Assembly: GCF_000191065.1 (NCBI RefSeq) | Contig: NZ_GL872282.1 | Location: 672,447-736,446 of the forward strand | Direction of reading: 5' to 3' | Origin: Prevotella multiformis DSM 16608 | GTDB lineage: Bacteria; Bacteroidota; Bacteroidia; Bacteroidales; Bacteroidaceae | DNA: 64,000 nt | Program-made: the position numbers and the translations under genes | Shown: positions 45,396 through 53,229 of the stretch, piece after piece | Position numbering within the stretch: the first letter of the stretch is position 1 | How the letters are laid out: each line of letters starts with the position of its first letter | Notes under the pieces: model-generated | The model's input: the letters and a program-made list of their open reading frames with translations, nothing else | What the model was told of the DNA's origin: nothing | Databases searched by the model: none

Positions 45396-45481
45396 TCTAC
45401 GAGCCCTCGGTAAAACTCCATTACATGAGACTCTCGAAAAGTGTAACTTATTGATAATCAAATATGATGTTCTGATATAAA

Positions 45482-45665
45482 TAGAGTTTTGCAGGGGTCT
45501 CTCTACTGTTGTAAAGGTCGCTTTCTGCAGGTCCTCGTCCCGGCTGCTGCCTCCTACCAGCACCTCGAAGTCCCCCGGTTCTACGACGGACTTCATGTCG
45601 GGGCCGCAGAAGGAGTAATAAATAAGGTGAAAACACTTCTTCTGTTCATGCTGTTATCTTTGATT
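45482..45665 (-). pseudogene. Relic of a GH3 beta-glucosidase (C-terminal fragment)
   Basis: On the minus strand about 35 codons read YYSFCGPDMKSVVEPGDFEV followed by LVGGSSRDEDLQKATF. This is the end of the fibronectin-III-like C-terminal domain of family GH3 beta-glucosidases/xylosidases. No catalytic domain lies upstream. Instead, an ATG at about 45663 with a few codons in another frame and a TATCTTTG box at 45752-45759 precede it, as if the middle of the gene had been deleted. The fragment reads into the start region of the frameshifted small gene. Confidence 0.6.
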
Positions 45666-45751
45666 TCTGGTTTTTAGGATGTTACGCTTCTTTGGCCCCC
45701 TCGGCAGACATCATCGGATGCCCCGCCTGCGGCCAGTCGGAAAGACTGCTG

Positions 45752-45759
45752 CAAAGATA
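45752..45759 (-). promoter_or_regulatory. -7 box upstream of the GH3 relic
   Basis: TATCTTTG on the minus strand. No intact gene follows, so it may be an orphan promoter left from the deleted gene, or may drive the small gene at 45395. Confidence 0.5.
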
Positions 45760-45829
45760 AGGGTTAAAAGCGTAAACTGCAAATACTATTTTAGCCAAAG
45801 TTGATACTTTATGGACAGGGTGGGCATTG

Positions 45830-45922
45830 CCGGTACTGCTGTTCCCAACCGGTTGGGAACAGCAGTACCGGACGCTGGGAATCACATTCCCAAGCGCCGG
45901 GAATCCCCGTCCCGGCCTTCGG
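45830..45922. repeat. 22-bp-period GGGAAC repeats, locus 3, with a perfect 42-bp palindrome
   Basis: Positions 45830-45850 and 45851-45871 are exact reverse complements with no spacer (CCGGTACTGCTG... to ...CAGCAGTACCGG). Two further 22-bp units of the GGGAAT...TCCC type follow to about 45920. Confidence 0.9.
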
Positions 45923-46234
45923 CGGGATTTTCTTCCGTGCAGTTTAACATGTCGGGTCTGTGGTTTGACGTTCCGGGCCGACAGCTTTTCCGCTTACTTC
46001 CAAACTTGGCTGACGGGTTGAGGACTTATTTCTGATTGCTGCTGACAGTATATGCCTTTCCATGCAGGTATATTTCTGCTGAGGCCCTGTTCTGAAAAAA
46101 CGCGTCGGTCTGTCGTTGACAGGGAATCTGTCCGCTCTTTGTGTCTTTACTTTTATGCGGCATCTTCGGCTTTTCCTTTCGGCCATATAGACAGAACCCA
46201 TTGGGATCAAGCGTGTTATTTATAGTTAAATTAT

Positions 46235-46265
46235 TTTGTCATTCACAAAAACAGCACTACCTTTG
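46235..46265 (+). promoter_or_regulatory. Promoter with long leader for the peptide/fimbrillin-like pair
   Basis: TTTG (46235-46238), 19 bp, TACCTTTG (46258-46265): the best match to the Bacteroidota consensus in the window. The first accepted ATG is at 46573, so the leader is about 300 nt. It includes the hairpin CCTTATA/TATAAGG (46315-46334). Confidence 0.8.
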
Positions 46266-46572
46266 CACACCTGTCATTGGAATCCGGAAGGATTGACCGT
46301 ATGGATAATGGCATCCTTATATCGTATTATAAGGTGTAAAACATCCCGCAAAGAGATTCTTGCTGTCCCGGCATATGCTCCGGACGTGCGCATGATATTC
46401 ATCAGACATACACGGGAACGTGTCATGCCGCAGCCGGACGGACAGGGATTCCGCAAGGGCTCCGGACGGCAGCCAGTCCGGTTCCGGCTGATGCACGCAT
46501 CAGCCGATTATAAAGAGAGATGCCGGCAGACGGCAGTTTTCAAAATCGTAATCACTAACGAAAGTTGACAAT

Positions 46573-46752
46573 ATGGAAAGAAAAATGTATGTTAAAGCTG
46601 AGACAGCTGTAATATCCATCGGCGAGAAGGAATATCTTCTCCGGACTTCTGTAAGCGGAGGGCATCACAGCGCAGAAGATGACGGCGAGTCTTTAAATGC
46701 AAAGCCGTCAAGCTTTTTCTTTGAGGAAGAATCTGCCGAAGACAAGAACTAA
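46573..46752 (+). CDS. Small acidic protein (59 residues) upstream of a fimbrillin-like lipoprotein
   Basis: It begins MERKMYVKAETAVISIGEKE and ends with an acidic, Phe-containing tail (SFFFEEESAEDKN). No signal peptide. The layout is a short basic start, a KAETAVISI strand, Gly/Ser/His middle and acidic aromatic C-terminus. It resembles the small uncharacterised proteins that often precede surface-protein genes in Bacteroidota (recollection, not a search). It lies 36 bp before the lipoprotein ATG and is very probably co-transcribed. It was too short to be listed by many gene finders. Confidence 0.65.
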   Translation: MERKMYVKAETAVISIGEKEYLLRTSVSGGHHSAEDDGESLNAKPSSFFFEEESAEDKN

Positions 46753-46788
46753 AGTAGAATGGAACACAAGTTAAGAAAAGGTAGAAAA

Positions 46789-48348
46789 ATGAAGTATTCT
46801 TATTTTTGGGCTTTACCGGTCGCAGCCTTGCTTTCACTGGCAGGCTGCTCCAATGACGACACTTTGCAGGCGGACAACGGGAAGCAGCAGAACACGGTGC
46901 CCGCAGGAATGACAGAGTTCGCAGACGGGGGGCTGACCCGCACAGCAGGCACTTACGACGGTTCGGCGATAAAGTTTTATTGGACTTCAGGAGACAGGCT
47001 GTGGATCAACGACGCCGGCACTTTAACAATAAGCACAAAAGACAATATCACGGGCAAGGCTCCTACGGCCAAGTTCTATTTCCCCGGGATACTCACCGCG
47101 TCGAAATACAACGTACGTTATACGGGCAACGGCAACGCCCATGGCGACAAGGTGACCATAAGTACGGCCCAGTCGCAGAGCGCTCCTGACGATGCCTCGC
47201 ACATCGGTACAGACGGAGACTGCGGCACGGCGGAAGCCACCAGGCAGGGGGACGGGAGCTACACCTTCACGCTCGCTCACAAAGCATCCTACCTCGTCTT
47301 TACGCCTTATTACAGCCCTGAGTTTGCAGAGGACGTGAAAGTGACGCAGATCAAGGTAACGGCAGACGAGGCAATTGCCGGAGAGTTCAAATTCGATGAC
47401 AATGGGATAAACACGACACCCCGCCCCGCCGCAACTGCTGCCAACAGGAGCATAACGCTCACACTGAACGGCGGTTCGAATAACGGATTCGTCATCCCCA
47501 AGGCAGCAGACCATGAAAAGAACGCGGCCATAATGGTCCTTGCACCGGGAGAATATCATCATGTCACCGTGGAATACACCCTCTACGACCAGAAGACGCA
47601 GGTCCGCGGGACAGTATCCAAGACTTATAATGACATTACCTGCAAGGCAGGAAAGAACAAGAAAGTAAGCACCGATCTGGCAATCACACACTATTCGAGC
47701 GACAGATACTATATGTGGGACGCTGCCGTGGGAAAGAACGCATGGGAAGGTCATGAGAACGACCAGCCGATACTGAACGGAGGATCGAACGCCAGCTATC
47801 CAAAAACATCCGGTGATTCGAGATGGTATAACCCTGCTCCGTTCCCGACTTCTGCAACACGTTCGGCAGCCGCCTGCCCTAACGCCAACGAAATGCTGTG
47901 GTATGTCATGTATGGAGATCCTCACTGGGATCCTTCTCTCTGGTCCATCATGAAACATCTGTATGCCGGAGGCATGTGGCTGAAGAAACTCAGCGGTATC
48001 GCTGCAGACAAACATACGAATGTAACAGAGATGAAGAAGGCGGCTCCCGGTGGAACGGATTACACGAAGGAACAATCATATAAAATATATGATCAGTTTA
48101 TTAAAGACAATAAAACCATTAAAGACGGCAGACCCGACAACCCGAATGATTATGTCTACTTGCCAGCTATCGGCACTTATATACTAAATAATGGGGAGTT
48201 GCGAAATGTCGGGGTCAGAGGATATTATTGGTCAAGCACACCACGCCCCTATGAAGCATTAAATGCCTATAATCTGTATGTTCAGAAAAATGAGGTACAT
48301 ACCGGATATGGGCCTCGCAACAATGCGCACTGGCTGTGGCCGCAATAA
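46789..48348 (+). CDS. Fimbrillin/FISUMP-type surface lipoprotein
   Basis: 519 residues from the ATG at 46789; an in-frame ATG at 46759 would add ten basic residues before the signal peptide. A signal peptide with lipobox SLAGC (Cys near residue 19) is followed by an N-terminal fimbrillin-like domain (about 30-310) with FYWTSGDRLWINDAG and several beta-strand blocks. The C-terminal domain (about 315-519) has MWDAAVGKNAWEG, ACPNANEMLWYVMYGDPHWD, YVYLPAIGTY and RGYYWSSTP, the FISUMP-like signature. It is probably anchored at the cell surface, as a fimbria-type subunit or adhesin. It is related to the fragment at the left edge of the window. Confidence 0.8.
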   Translation: MKYSYFWALPVAALLSLAGCSNDDTLQADNGKQQNTVPAGMTEFADGGLTRTAGTYDGSAIKFYWTSGDRLWINDAGTLTISTKDNITGKAPTAKFYFPGILTASKYNVRYTGNGNAHGDKVTISTAQSQSAPDDASHIGTDGDCGTAEATRQGDGSYTFTLAHKASYLVFTPYYSPEFAEDVKVTQIKVTADEAIAGEFKFDDNGINTTPRPAATAANRSITLTLNGGSNNGFVIPKAADHEKNAAIMVLAPGEYHHVTVEYTLYDQKTQVRGTVSKTYNDITCKAGKNKKVSTDLAITHYSSDRYYMWDAAVGKNAWEGHENDQPILNGGSNASYPKTSGDSRWYNPAPFPTSATRSAAACPNANEMLWYVMYGDPHWDPSLWSIMKHLYAGGMWLKKLSGIAADKHTNVTEMKKAAPGGTDYTKEQSYKIYDQFIKDNKTIKDGRPDNPNDYVYLPAIGTYILNNGELRNVGVRGYYWSSTPRPYEALNAYNLYVQKNEVHTGYGPRNNAHWLWPQ

Positions 48349-48390
48349 GACATACGCACCATCAGGCAGTCAACAGCAACCGTTGACTGA

Positions 48391-48443
48391 ACCAAAGAAA
48401 ACTCCTTATATGCCCGGCGGGCGTATAAGGAGTTTTCTTTGGT
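48391..48443 (+). terminator. Very stable terminator hairpin after the fimbrillin-like gene
   Basis: A perfect 20-bp stem, ACCAAAGAAAACTCC... (48391-48410) against its complement ...GGAGTTTTCTTTGGT (48424-48443), with a short GC-rich loop. The T-rich right arm can serve as terminator in both directions. Confidence 0.85.
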
Positions 48444-48852
48444 CCAAATCGGTATGTGCCGGAAGCTGCCGGCCGGCCTGTGTCCAGCCGGTCCATCAGG
48501 AAAGGGACGGAGGTGTCCCTATGCCTGCACCGCACCGGAGGCTCTCCGTTCCTGTGCGGATATGCCGGGCCGTACCTTGCAGGAGACCGTGGCGAAGGCG
48601 GGGGGAATACGCTCCGGATCGGCCAGAGAGGACGTTCCGGACGGATGCCCGGGAAAGAGAGACTGCCCCTTTATCCGATTCTTGGGAAGGGAGTCCGGCC
48701 ACTATGCCCTGCCCTTCCGGGAGGGAATACGGCCACCATGCCCTGCTCTTCCGGAAGGGAACACGCTCCTTTATCCGACCTTTTAGAACTTTCAGGACAG
48801 AGAGGAGATTGTATTTTTCCATTCCAGAGACCTGTAATAGAAAGTTTTTTCC
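48444..48852. other. Intergenic region with a 34-bp tandem duplication
   Basis: GGCCAC at 48697 and 48731 starts two 34-bp units (GGCCACYATGCCCTGC...). CTTTATCCGA also occurs on both sides (48669 and 48769). Open frames here are GC-rich and lack motifs. No gene accepted. Confidence 0.6.
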
Positions 48853-48860
48853 TATTTTTG
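48853..48860 (+). promoter_or_regulatory. -7 box for the membrane-HAD fusion gene
   Basis: TATTTTTG, 85 bp upstream of the ATG at 48946. Confidence 0.6.
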
Positions 48861-48945
48861 CAGGCCGTAAGCCGCATCCGGCAGGCAGCTTCCCGCTTCC
48901 CGTCTGCCTCGTCTCCGCCGGCTGAAACGAAATACAGAACAGAAT

Positions 48946-49890
48946 ATGTCCATCCGAAAAAGACTCCAGACGCTCTCTTTCCGCACAGGTGTCATCATCC
49001 TGCTCATGTGCGTACCTTTCTATGTCCTGTCCTTCTCGCAGATGCTCCTTCCCCTTCCGGTCGCCACGAAAGGAATACTGTGGGCGGTGCTGTTCGGGCT
49101 GGCAAAGGCCTTCCAGTACAGTGGCATCGCCATCCTCGGCGTGGAAGGCTACAAGCGTGTCAAGGGCTGGTTCCGGCGGAGAGAATCCGCTCCCGGCGGC
49201 ACAGACGCGGCGGCGGTACGGCAGACCCCGGCACGCTGCCGCCCCGATCTTTTCTCAGATCCGTCCCTCCTCGAGGGCATCCGCCTTGTCATCTTCGACT
49301 TCGACGGAACGCTCGGCGACTCCCGCCGGCTCATCACCGACACGATGCTCGCCACCATCGGGCGGCTGGGACTGCCCCGGCGGAGCCGTGAGGAGTGCGC
49401 CCGCACCATAGGACTTCCCTTGAAGGAATGCTTCTCTTCGATGATTCCGATGGACGAGGCGCAGGCGGAACAATGCGCCGCCACCTATACGGAGATCTTC
49501 AACGTGAAGAATGTGCCGGGTGCGGTGACGGCTTTCCCCGGTGTCGAGGAGACGCTCGGACGGCTGTCAGAAAGGGGGATTGCGATGTCCATCGCCAGCA
49601 GCCGCAGCCACCGGTCGCTTGCGGGACTGGTACACGACCTGCATCTGTCGGACTACATCAGCTACCTCATCGGGGCCGACGACACAGCGCATCAGAAACC
49701 GGCAGCCGACCCTGTCGTCCTTACGCTGCACCATTTCGGTGTCCGGGCGGACGAGGCGCTTGTCGTAGGCGACACCGAATTCGACATCCTCATGGGACGG
49801 AATGCAGGGACGCATACCTGCGGCGTGACATACGGAAACGGCAGCCGGGAAAGTCTGGAAGCGGCCGGCGCAGAGCGGATCATCTGTTAA
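48946..49890 (+). CDS. HAD-family hydrolase fused to an N-terminal two-helix membrane domain
   Basis: 314 residues. Residues 1-75 hold two hydrophobic helices (VIILLMCVPFYVLSFSQMLL and GILWAVLFGLAKAFQYSGIA), resembling the small transporter-suffix type domain of Bacteroidota. A Ser/Pro/Gly linker (about 78-100) leads to a complete HAD phosphatase of the phosphoglycolate phosphatase group: motif I FDFDGTLGDS, motif II SIASSR, motif III lysine in HQKPAADP and motif IV VVGDTEFDI. The reading frame is continuous. In most genomes these are separate proteins as far as I recall. The hydrolase would be membrane-tethered, facing the cytoplasm. Confidence 0.8.
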   Translation: MSIRKRLQTLSFRTGVIILLMCVPFYVLSFSQMLLPLPVATKGILWAVLFGLAKAFQYSGIAILGVEGYKRVKGWFRRRESAPGGTDAAAVRQTPARCRPDLFSDPSLLEGIRLVIFDFDGTLGDSRRLITDTMLATIGRLGLPRRSREECARTIGLPLKECFSSMIPMDEAQAEQCAATYTEIFNVKNVPGAVTAFPGVEETLGRLSERGIAMSIASSRSHRSLAGLVHDLHLSDYISYLIGADDTAHQKPAADPVVLTLHHFGVRADEALVVGDTEFDILMGRNAGTHTCGVTYGNGSRESLEAAGAERIIC

Positions 49891-49928
49891 ATAATGTATA
49901 TTTTCTTGGCATTTCCATGAGAAAGCCG

Positions 49929-49936
49929 TACCTTTG
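49929..49936 (+). promoter_or_regulatory. -7 box for the initiator tRNA gene
   Basis: TACCTTTG, about 57 bp upstream of the tRNA, with TTGG at 49914-49917 as a possible -33 element. Confidence 0.65.
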
Positions 49937-49993
49937 CATCCGCAATTCGGAAATACGGCTGCAAGGCCGTGAAGGATTGTCAACATATCACAT

Positions 49994-50069
49994 CGCGGGT
50001 TGGAGCAGTTGGTAGCTCGCCAGGCTCATAACCTGGAGGTCGCACGTTCGAGTCCTGCACCCGCAACCA
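49994..50069 (+). tRNA. Initiator tRNA-fMet (anticodon CAU)
   Basis: 76 nt including an encoded CCA. Initiator identity is shown by the unpaired C1 x A72, A11:U24 in the D-stem, and loop CTCATAA. The acceptor stem is otherwise fully paired. The anticodon stem is CCAGG/CCTGG, so the usual three G:C pairs are A29:U41, G30:C40 and G31:C39. The T-stem GCACG/CCTGC has a C52 x C62 mismatch. A perfect 14-bp terminator hairpin follows 4 nt after the CCA. Confidence 0.93.
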
Positions 50070-50073
50070 TATC

Positions 50074-50111
50074 GTCTGGAGTTCTTATTGCTAAGAACTC
50101 CAGACTTTTTT
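50074..50111 (+). terminator. Terminator of the tRNA gene
   Basis: GTCTGGAGTTCTTA and TAAGAACTCCAGAC form a perfect 14-bp stem with loop TTGC, followed by six T. Confidence 0.95.
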
Positions 50112-50151
50112 GTGGATTCCCCAGAAAGCCTCCCCAAGCCCCTCCGAGGGA

Positions 50152-50255
50152 GGGGATGCAGCGCGATGACAAGCGATGATAAGAGGGAATAAGAGAGGAT
50201 AAAAGGGGATGAGAGGGAATAAAAGGGAATAAAAGAGGATAAGAGAATAAGGGAA
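50152..50255. repeat. GATAA-rich degenerate repeats, locus 3
   Basis: About ten loose units of GATAAGAGG/GAATAAAAG type in 100 bp, downstream of the 129-residue protein gene and of the tRNA terminator. Confidence 0.75.
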
Positions 50256-50273
50256 CAGAGGACGGGGATTCCG

Positions 50274-50663
50274 TCAATTCTCGACCTTGTCAATCACAGG
50301 CTTCTTGATTTCCGGGGCAGGAGTCCGGACGACAGGAGCGGGGTCGGTCTGTCCTTCCGGGACATCAGGGACGATGACCGGCTCTTCGGCGGCGGCCGGT
50401 TCCTCCTCCTCAGGAGCAGCAGGGACAGGCTTCTCCCGCTTCTTCTCTTCTCTCGTTTCCTCTTCCTTCGTTTCCTCTTCCGTCAGGACAGGAGTCTTCG
50501 GACCGTTGTCGATGCCGATGACCTCTCCGGACATATCCACCTCGTATTTGCGGGGCGGAGCCATCTGGCGTGTCTCCATGAGCACGGCAAGGACGACCGC
50601 TCCTGCCGCCAGGACGATGGCACAGATGGACACGGGGAGCTTGTAGGTGGGTTTCTTCTTCAT
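50274..50663 (-). CDS. Single-pass membrane protein with acidic Pro/Glu-rich tail
   Basis: 129 residues from the ATG at 50663, chosen to start MKKKPTYKLP before one hydrophobic helix (about 10-30, VSICAIVLAAGAVVLAVLM). The rest is low-complexity: EEETKEEETREEKKREK, then PVPAAPEEEEPAAAEEP and a KKPVIDKVEN end. No conserved domain recognised. The tail may extend into the periplasm as a spacer. The gene upstream on the same strand encodes a secreted protein, about 130 bp away with GATAA repeats between. Confidence 0.65.
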   Translation of the reverse strand: MKKKPTYKLPVSICAIVLAAGAVVLAVLMETRQMAPPRKYEVDMSGEVIGIDNGPKTPVLTEEETKEEETREEKKREKPVPAAPEEEEPAAAEEPVIVPDVPEGQTDPAPVVRTPAPEIKKPVIDKVEN

Positions 50664-50710
50664 TCTGTTCTTTGTTTTCTGGAGCCTCCGCAAGCCCTCC
50701 AGCAGGAGGG

Positions 50711-50785
50711 AATGTGGCAGGCGGGGACGATAAGCGATGACAGGCGAGGATAAGCGGCAATAGGCGAGGATGACAGGGGGGGGCG
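50711..50785. repeat. GATAA-rich degenerate repeats, locus 4
   Basis: GGACGATAAGCGATGACAGGCGAGG-type units between two small minus-strand genes. Confidence 0.7.
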
Positions 50786-50793
50786 GGGTGCGG

Positions 50794-51276
50794 CTACTCG
50801 GTAATCTGCATGCAGTAGGGCAAGGGCTGCTGGAGGGTGAGGAAAGTAATGGTGGGCTGGTTGTCCTTCGTGCAGATCAGCGTCCCCTTGTCAGCTTTCA
50901 CGGCCCTGCCCATGTCGTAGCCCATCGCCTTCACCTGTGCCTGCAGTCCGGCGAAGGCGGTGCGGTTGAAGACATAGACGTAGACGGTCTTTCCGTCCTG
51001 TGCCAGCAGTACCATGCTGGAGTTTCCACGTCCCATGGCCGTGGGGACGAAATCCTTGGTCAGGTCCATGTTCTTCACCCAGTTGTGGTCTTTCCCGAAC
51101 TCGTCGGACGACAGCCCCTTGTATCTGTAGCCCTGCTTCTCCAGCACCTGCCGGCCGGTGTAGAGCGTCTTCGTCTGGAAAATCCGGATGGCGTCGGCCA
51201 CCGTGACGACATCACTTTGCGCCTGCATCCCCACGGTGATGAGGAGTGCGGCGATCAGGGAGAGTATCTTTTTCAT
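50794..51276 (-). CDS. Secreted protein of unknown function
   Basis: 160 residues with a signal peptide (MKKILSLIAALLITVGMQAQ). The mature protein has VADAIRIFQTKTLYTGRQVL and GLQAQVKAMGYDMG, and ends KDNQPTITFLTLQQPLPYCM. I do not recognise a domain. Predicted periplasmic. It is followed on the same strand by a single-pass membrane protein gene, possibly a two-gene unit. Confidence 0.75.
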   Translation of the reverse strand: MKKILSLIAALLITVGMQAQSDVVTVADAIRIFQTKTLYTGRQVLEKQGYRYKGLSSDEFGKDHNWVKNMDLTKDFVPTAMGRGNSSMVLLAQDGKTVYVYVFNRTAFAGLQAQVKAMGYDMGRAVKADKGTLICTKDNQPTITFLTLQQPLPYCMQITE

Positions 51277-51467
51277 TCTGTCTCATTAGATTGTCCTGTT
51301 CCGAGCGCCGCGGACATGCACCCGGACACGGCACTCCTTGCAAATTTATGAAAATTAATCAGGATGCGGCGGTGTCGGTTGTTTTTTTTAGTTTTTTTAA
51401 TTCGAGGAGGGATTTCACCGCTTTCCGGGAGGCTGCCGGGGGATTTGGATGTTCCGGAAGTTTTTCG

Positions 51468-51475
51468 TAATTTTG
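51468..51475 (+). promoter_or_regulatory. Promoter of the MaoC-like gene
   Basis: TAATTTTG with TTTG 20 bp upstream (51444-51447). The leader is about 120 nt and contains GATAA/GGCGG-type repeats (51488-51535). Confidence 0.7.
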
Positions 51476-51487
51476 CAGGGAAGTGTA

Positions 51488-51535
51488 GGAGGGGATAACA
51501 GGCGGTGACAGGCGGCCATAGGCGGAGAAGAAAAT
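51488..51535. repeat. GATAA/ACAGGCGG degenerate repeats, locus 5
   Basis: GGGATAACAGGCGGTGACAGG followed by similar units, inside the predicted leader of the MaoC-like gene. Confidence 0.55.
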
Positions 51536-51601
51536 CAATGACAGAAGCCCGTCATGGTCTTTCCCGACTGCATTTTTCAAGAAACCAAAAAGAAAACAAC
51601 A

Positions 51602-52066
51602 ATGGCAAAATTAACAGTAAACAACTACGATGAGCTTGCTGCCCGACTGGGCGAGAAGCTCGGAGAGAGCGAATGGCTCCTCGTCGACCAGGAACGGATC
51701 AACCTCTTTGCAGACGCGACGCTCGACCACCAGTGGATCCACGTCGACCCGGAACGCGCGAAAGCGGAGAGCCCCTACAAGAGCACGATAGCCCACGGCT
51801 ACCTGACCCTCTCGCTGCTTCCGCACATGTGGCAGGAGATCATCGAGGTGAAGAACCTCAAGATGATGGTCAACTACGGCATGGACAAGATGCGCTTCGG
51901 CCGCCCGGTCCTCGCCGGCTCGCGTGTTCGCCTCGTCGCCACCCTCGCCGGCATCGAGAACCTGCGGGGCATCTGCAAGGCCGGCATCAGCTTCCGGATC
52001 GAGATAGAAGGCGAACGCAAGCCGGCACTCGAGGGGATCGCCACCTTCCTTTACTATTTCGAGTAG
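51602..52066 (+). CDS. MaoC-like hotdog-fold dehydratase
   Basis: 154 residues from the ATG at 51602. The R-hydratase/MaoC active-site region is DATLDHQWIHVDPERAK (the D-x-x-x-x-H pair), followed by IAHGYLTLSLLPHM and VNYGMDKMRFGRPVLAGSRV. The family hydrates enoyl-CoA or related thioesters; the physiological substrate is not evident from isolated context. It has its own promoter and is convergent with the lipoprotein gene downstream. Confidence 0.88.
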   Translation: MAKLTVNNYDELAARLGEKLGESEWLLVDQERINLFADATLDHQWIHVDPERAKAESPYKSTIAHGYLTLSLLPHMWQEIIEVKNLKMMVNYGMDKMRFGRPVLAGSRVRLVATLAGIENLRGICKAGISFRIEIEGERKPALEGIATFLYYFE

Positions 52067-52095
52067 GCGAGCACAGGCAATCACGGGCGGATAAA
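52065..52095. repeat. GATAA/GGCG degenerate repeat, locus 6
   Basis: GGCGAGCACAGGCAATCACGG followed by GCGGATAAAG, a short member of the same repeat vocabulary between convergent genes. Confidence 0.45.
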
Positions 52096-52109
52096 GTAGG
52101 GAAAGCACC

Positions 52110-53201
52110 CTACTTTACCGCATTCCCCTTGCTGTCCTTCCTCGACAGCGAGGCGACCTTCACTTCAAAGTCGGCAGTGGTATTGTTGTCGTCCACGAAC
52201 TTCTTTCCGTCCCATTTCCTCATCAGCGCAAGTCCGGAGAAAATGGGGTAATCGCTCTGTTTCATGCTGGCGGACGACACGTCCGTGACGGCATTGTATC
52301 CACGGTCCAGCTTGCTCGGGCGCATCTGGAACATACGGCGCGGGCAGATGGTGATGCAGTCGATGACGTTCTCAAAGGGAATCTCTATCGCATAGAAATC
52401 GCCGAAAGCACTGCTCGTGACGGTAATGTAGTGCAGATAGCCCTTCCCGTCTTTGGTGTCGGCATAGTTCTTCCGGAAGTCCTCGGGTGTCCAGGGCAGT
52501 TTTATCAAGGCGATGCCGTTGCTCTCCGATATGTTGGAGAACTCGTAGGAAGGACCTATGTTGCCCTTGCTGTCCGTCGATGTGAGAATGGCGTTCAGGT
52601 CCGGCACATCCGGATTGTTCTTGTGTCCGGGGTCGTAATTGATGTTCGTCCATTCAAAGTCGGCCTTGCTCAGGTCCAGGAAAGCCCCCAGTCCGCCATA
52701 CATCTTCAGGTCTTCCCCCTCCAGTTCCGACTCGAAGCGCGCCTTGTGGTCGATGGCATACTTCGCCACGATGATGGTCTGCCCCGGCTTTACGGGATAG
52801 TCATTGCCCTTTCCGGGGAAATAGGAGATGCCCGCCGCTCCGTAATAGCGGTTGACGAAGTCGTCCTTCGGGGCGAACTGTATCGCCTTGCTCGGGTCGA
52901 TGGCATTGTCGCACAGAGCCAGTCCGTCCAGGTATTTCACCTCGCCGGTAGGATTGTAAATGGCGATGTACTGGTCGTCGTTGTACATCTGGTTCATGTT
53001 CTTCATGCCCCATGCCTTCACGTCACGGTACCAGTAATGGCCTACGTAGAACACTTCCTTGATGATAAGGTGGTCCAACTTCGTCTTTGAGGTGGACTGC
53101 TTCACGGGCATTTCGTTGCGCGTACAGCTGCCCAGGCCGAATAACATCAGGCCGAGGAGCAGGTATGCGGTCAGTCTCTTTTGTATCATTTGCTTTGTCA
53201 T
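52110..53201 (-). CDS. DUF4876-type lipoprotein of the TonB-receptor cluster
   Basis: 363 residues. The lipobox is GLGSC (Cys near residue 26). IKEVFYVGHYWYRD, YNDDQYIAIYNPTGEVKYLDG and GLALCDNAIDPS resemble lamin-tail-like folds, and the overall pattern fits DUF4876. Predicted outer-membrane or periplasmic-face lipoprotein. It is the last of four genes transcribed from the TonB receptor; the preceding gap (about 105 bp) contains 22-bp repeats. The cargo of the system is unknown. Confidence 0.8.
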   Translation of the reverse strand: MTKQMIQKRLTAYLLLGLMLFGLGSCTRNEMPVKQSTSKTKLDHLIIKEVFYVGHYWYRDVKAWGMKNMNQMYNDDQYIAIYNPTGEVKYLDGLALCDNAIDPSKAIQFAPKDDFVNRYYGAAGISYFPGKGNDYPVKPGQTIIVAKYAIDHKARFESELEGEDLKMYGGLGAFLDLSKADFEWTNINYDPGHKNNPDVPDLNAILTSTDSKGNIGPSYEFSNISESNGIALIKLPWTPEDFRKNYADTKDGKGYLHYITVTSSAFGDFYAIEIPFENVIDCITICPRRMFQMRPSKLDRGYNAVTDVSSASMKQSDYPIFSGLALMRKWDGKKFVDDNNTTADFEVKVASLSRKDSKGNAVK

Positions 53202-53229
53202 ATTCTTTGATGATTATACGTTTTATTCT

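Noticed and set aside
46236..46568. 110-codon ORF in the leader of the fimbrillin-like unit
   Set aside because: Its start precedes the mapped-by-eye promoter's -7 box, so it cannot be translated from that transcript. Composition is accidental.
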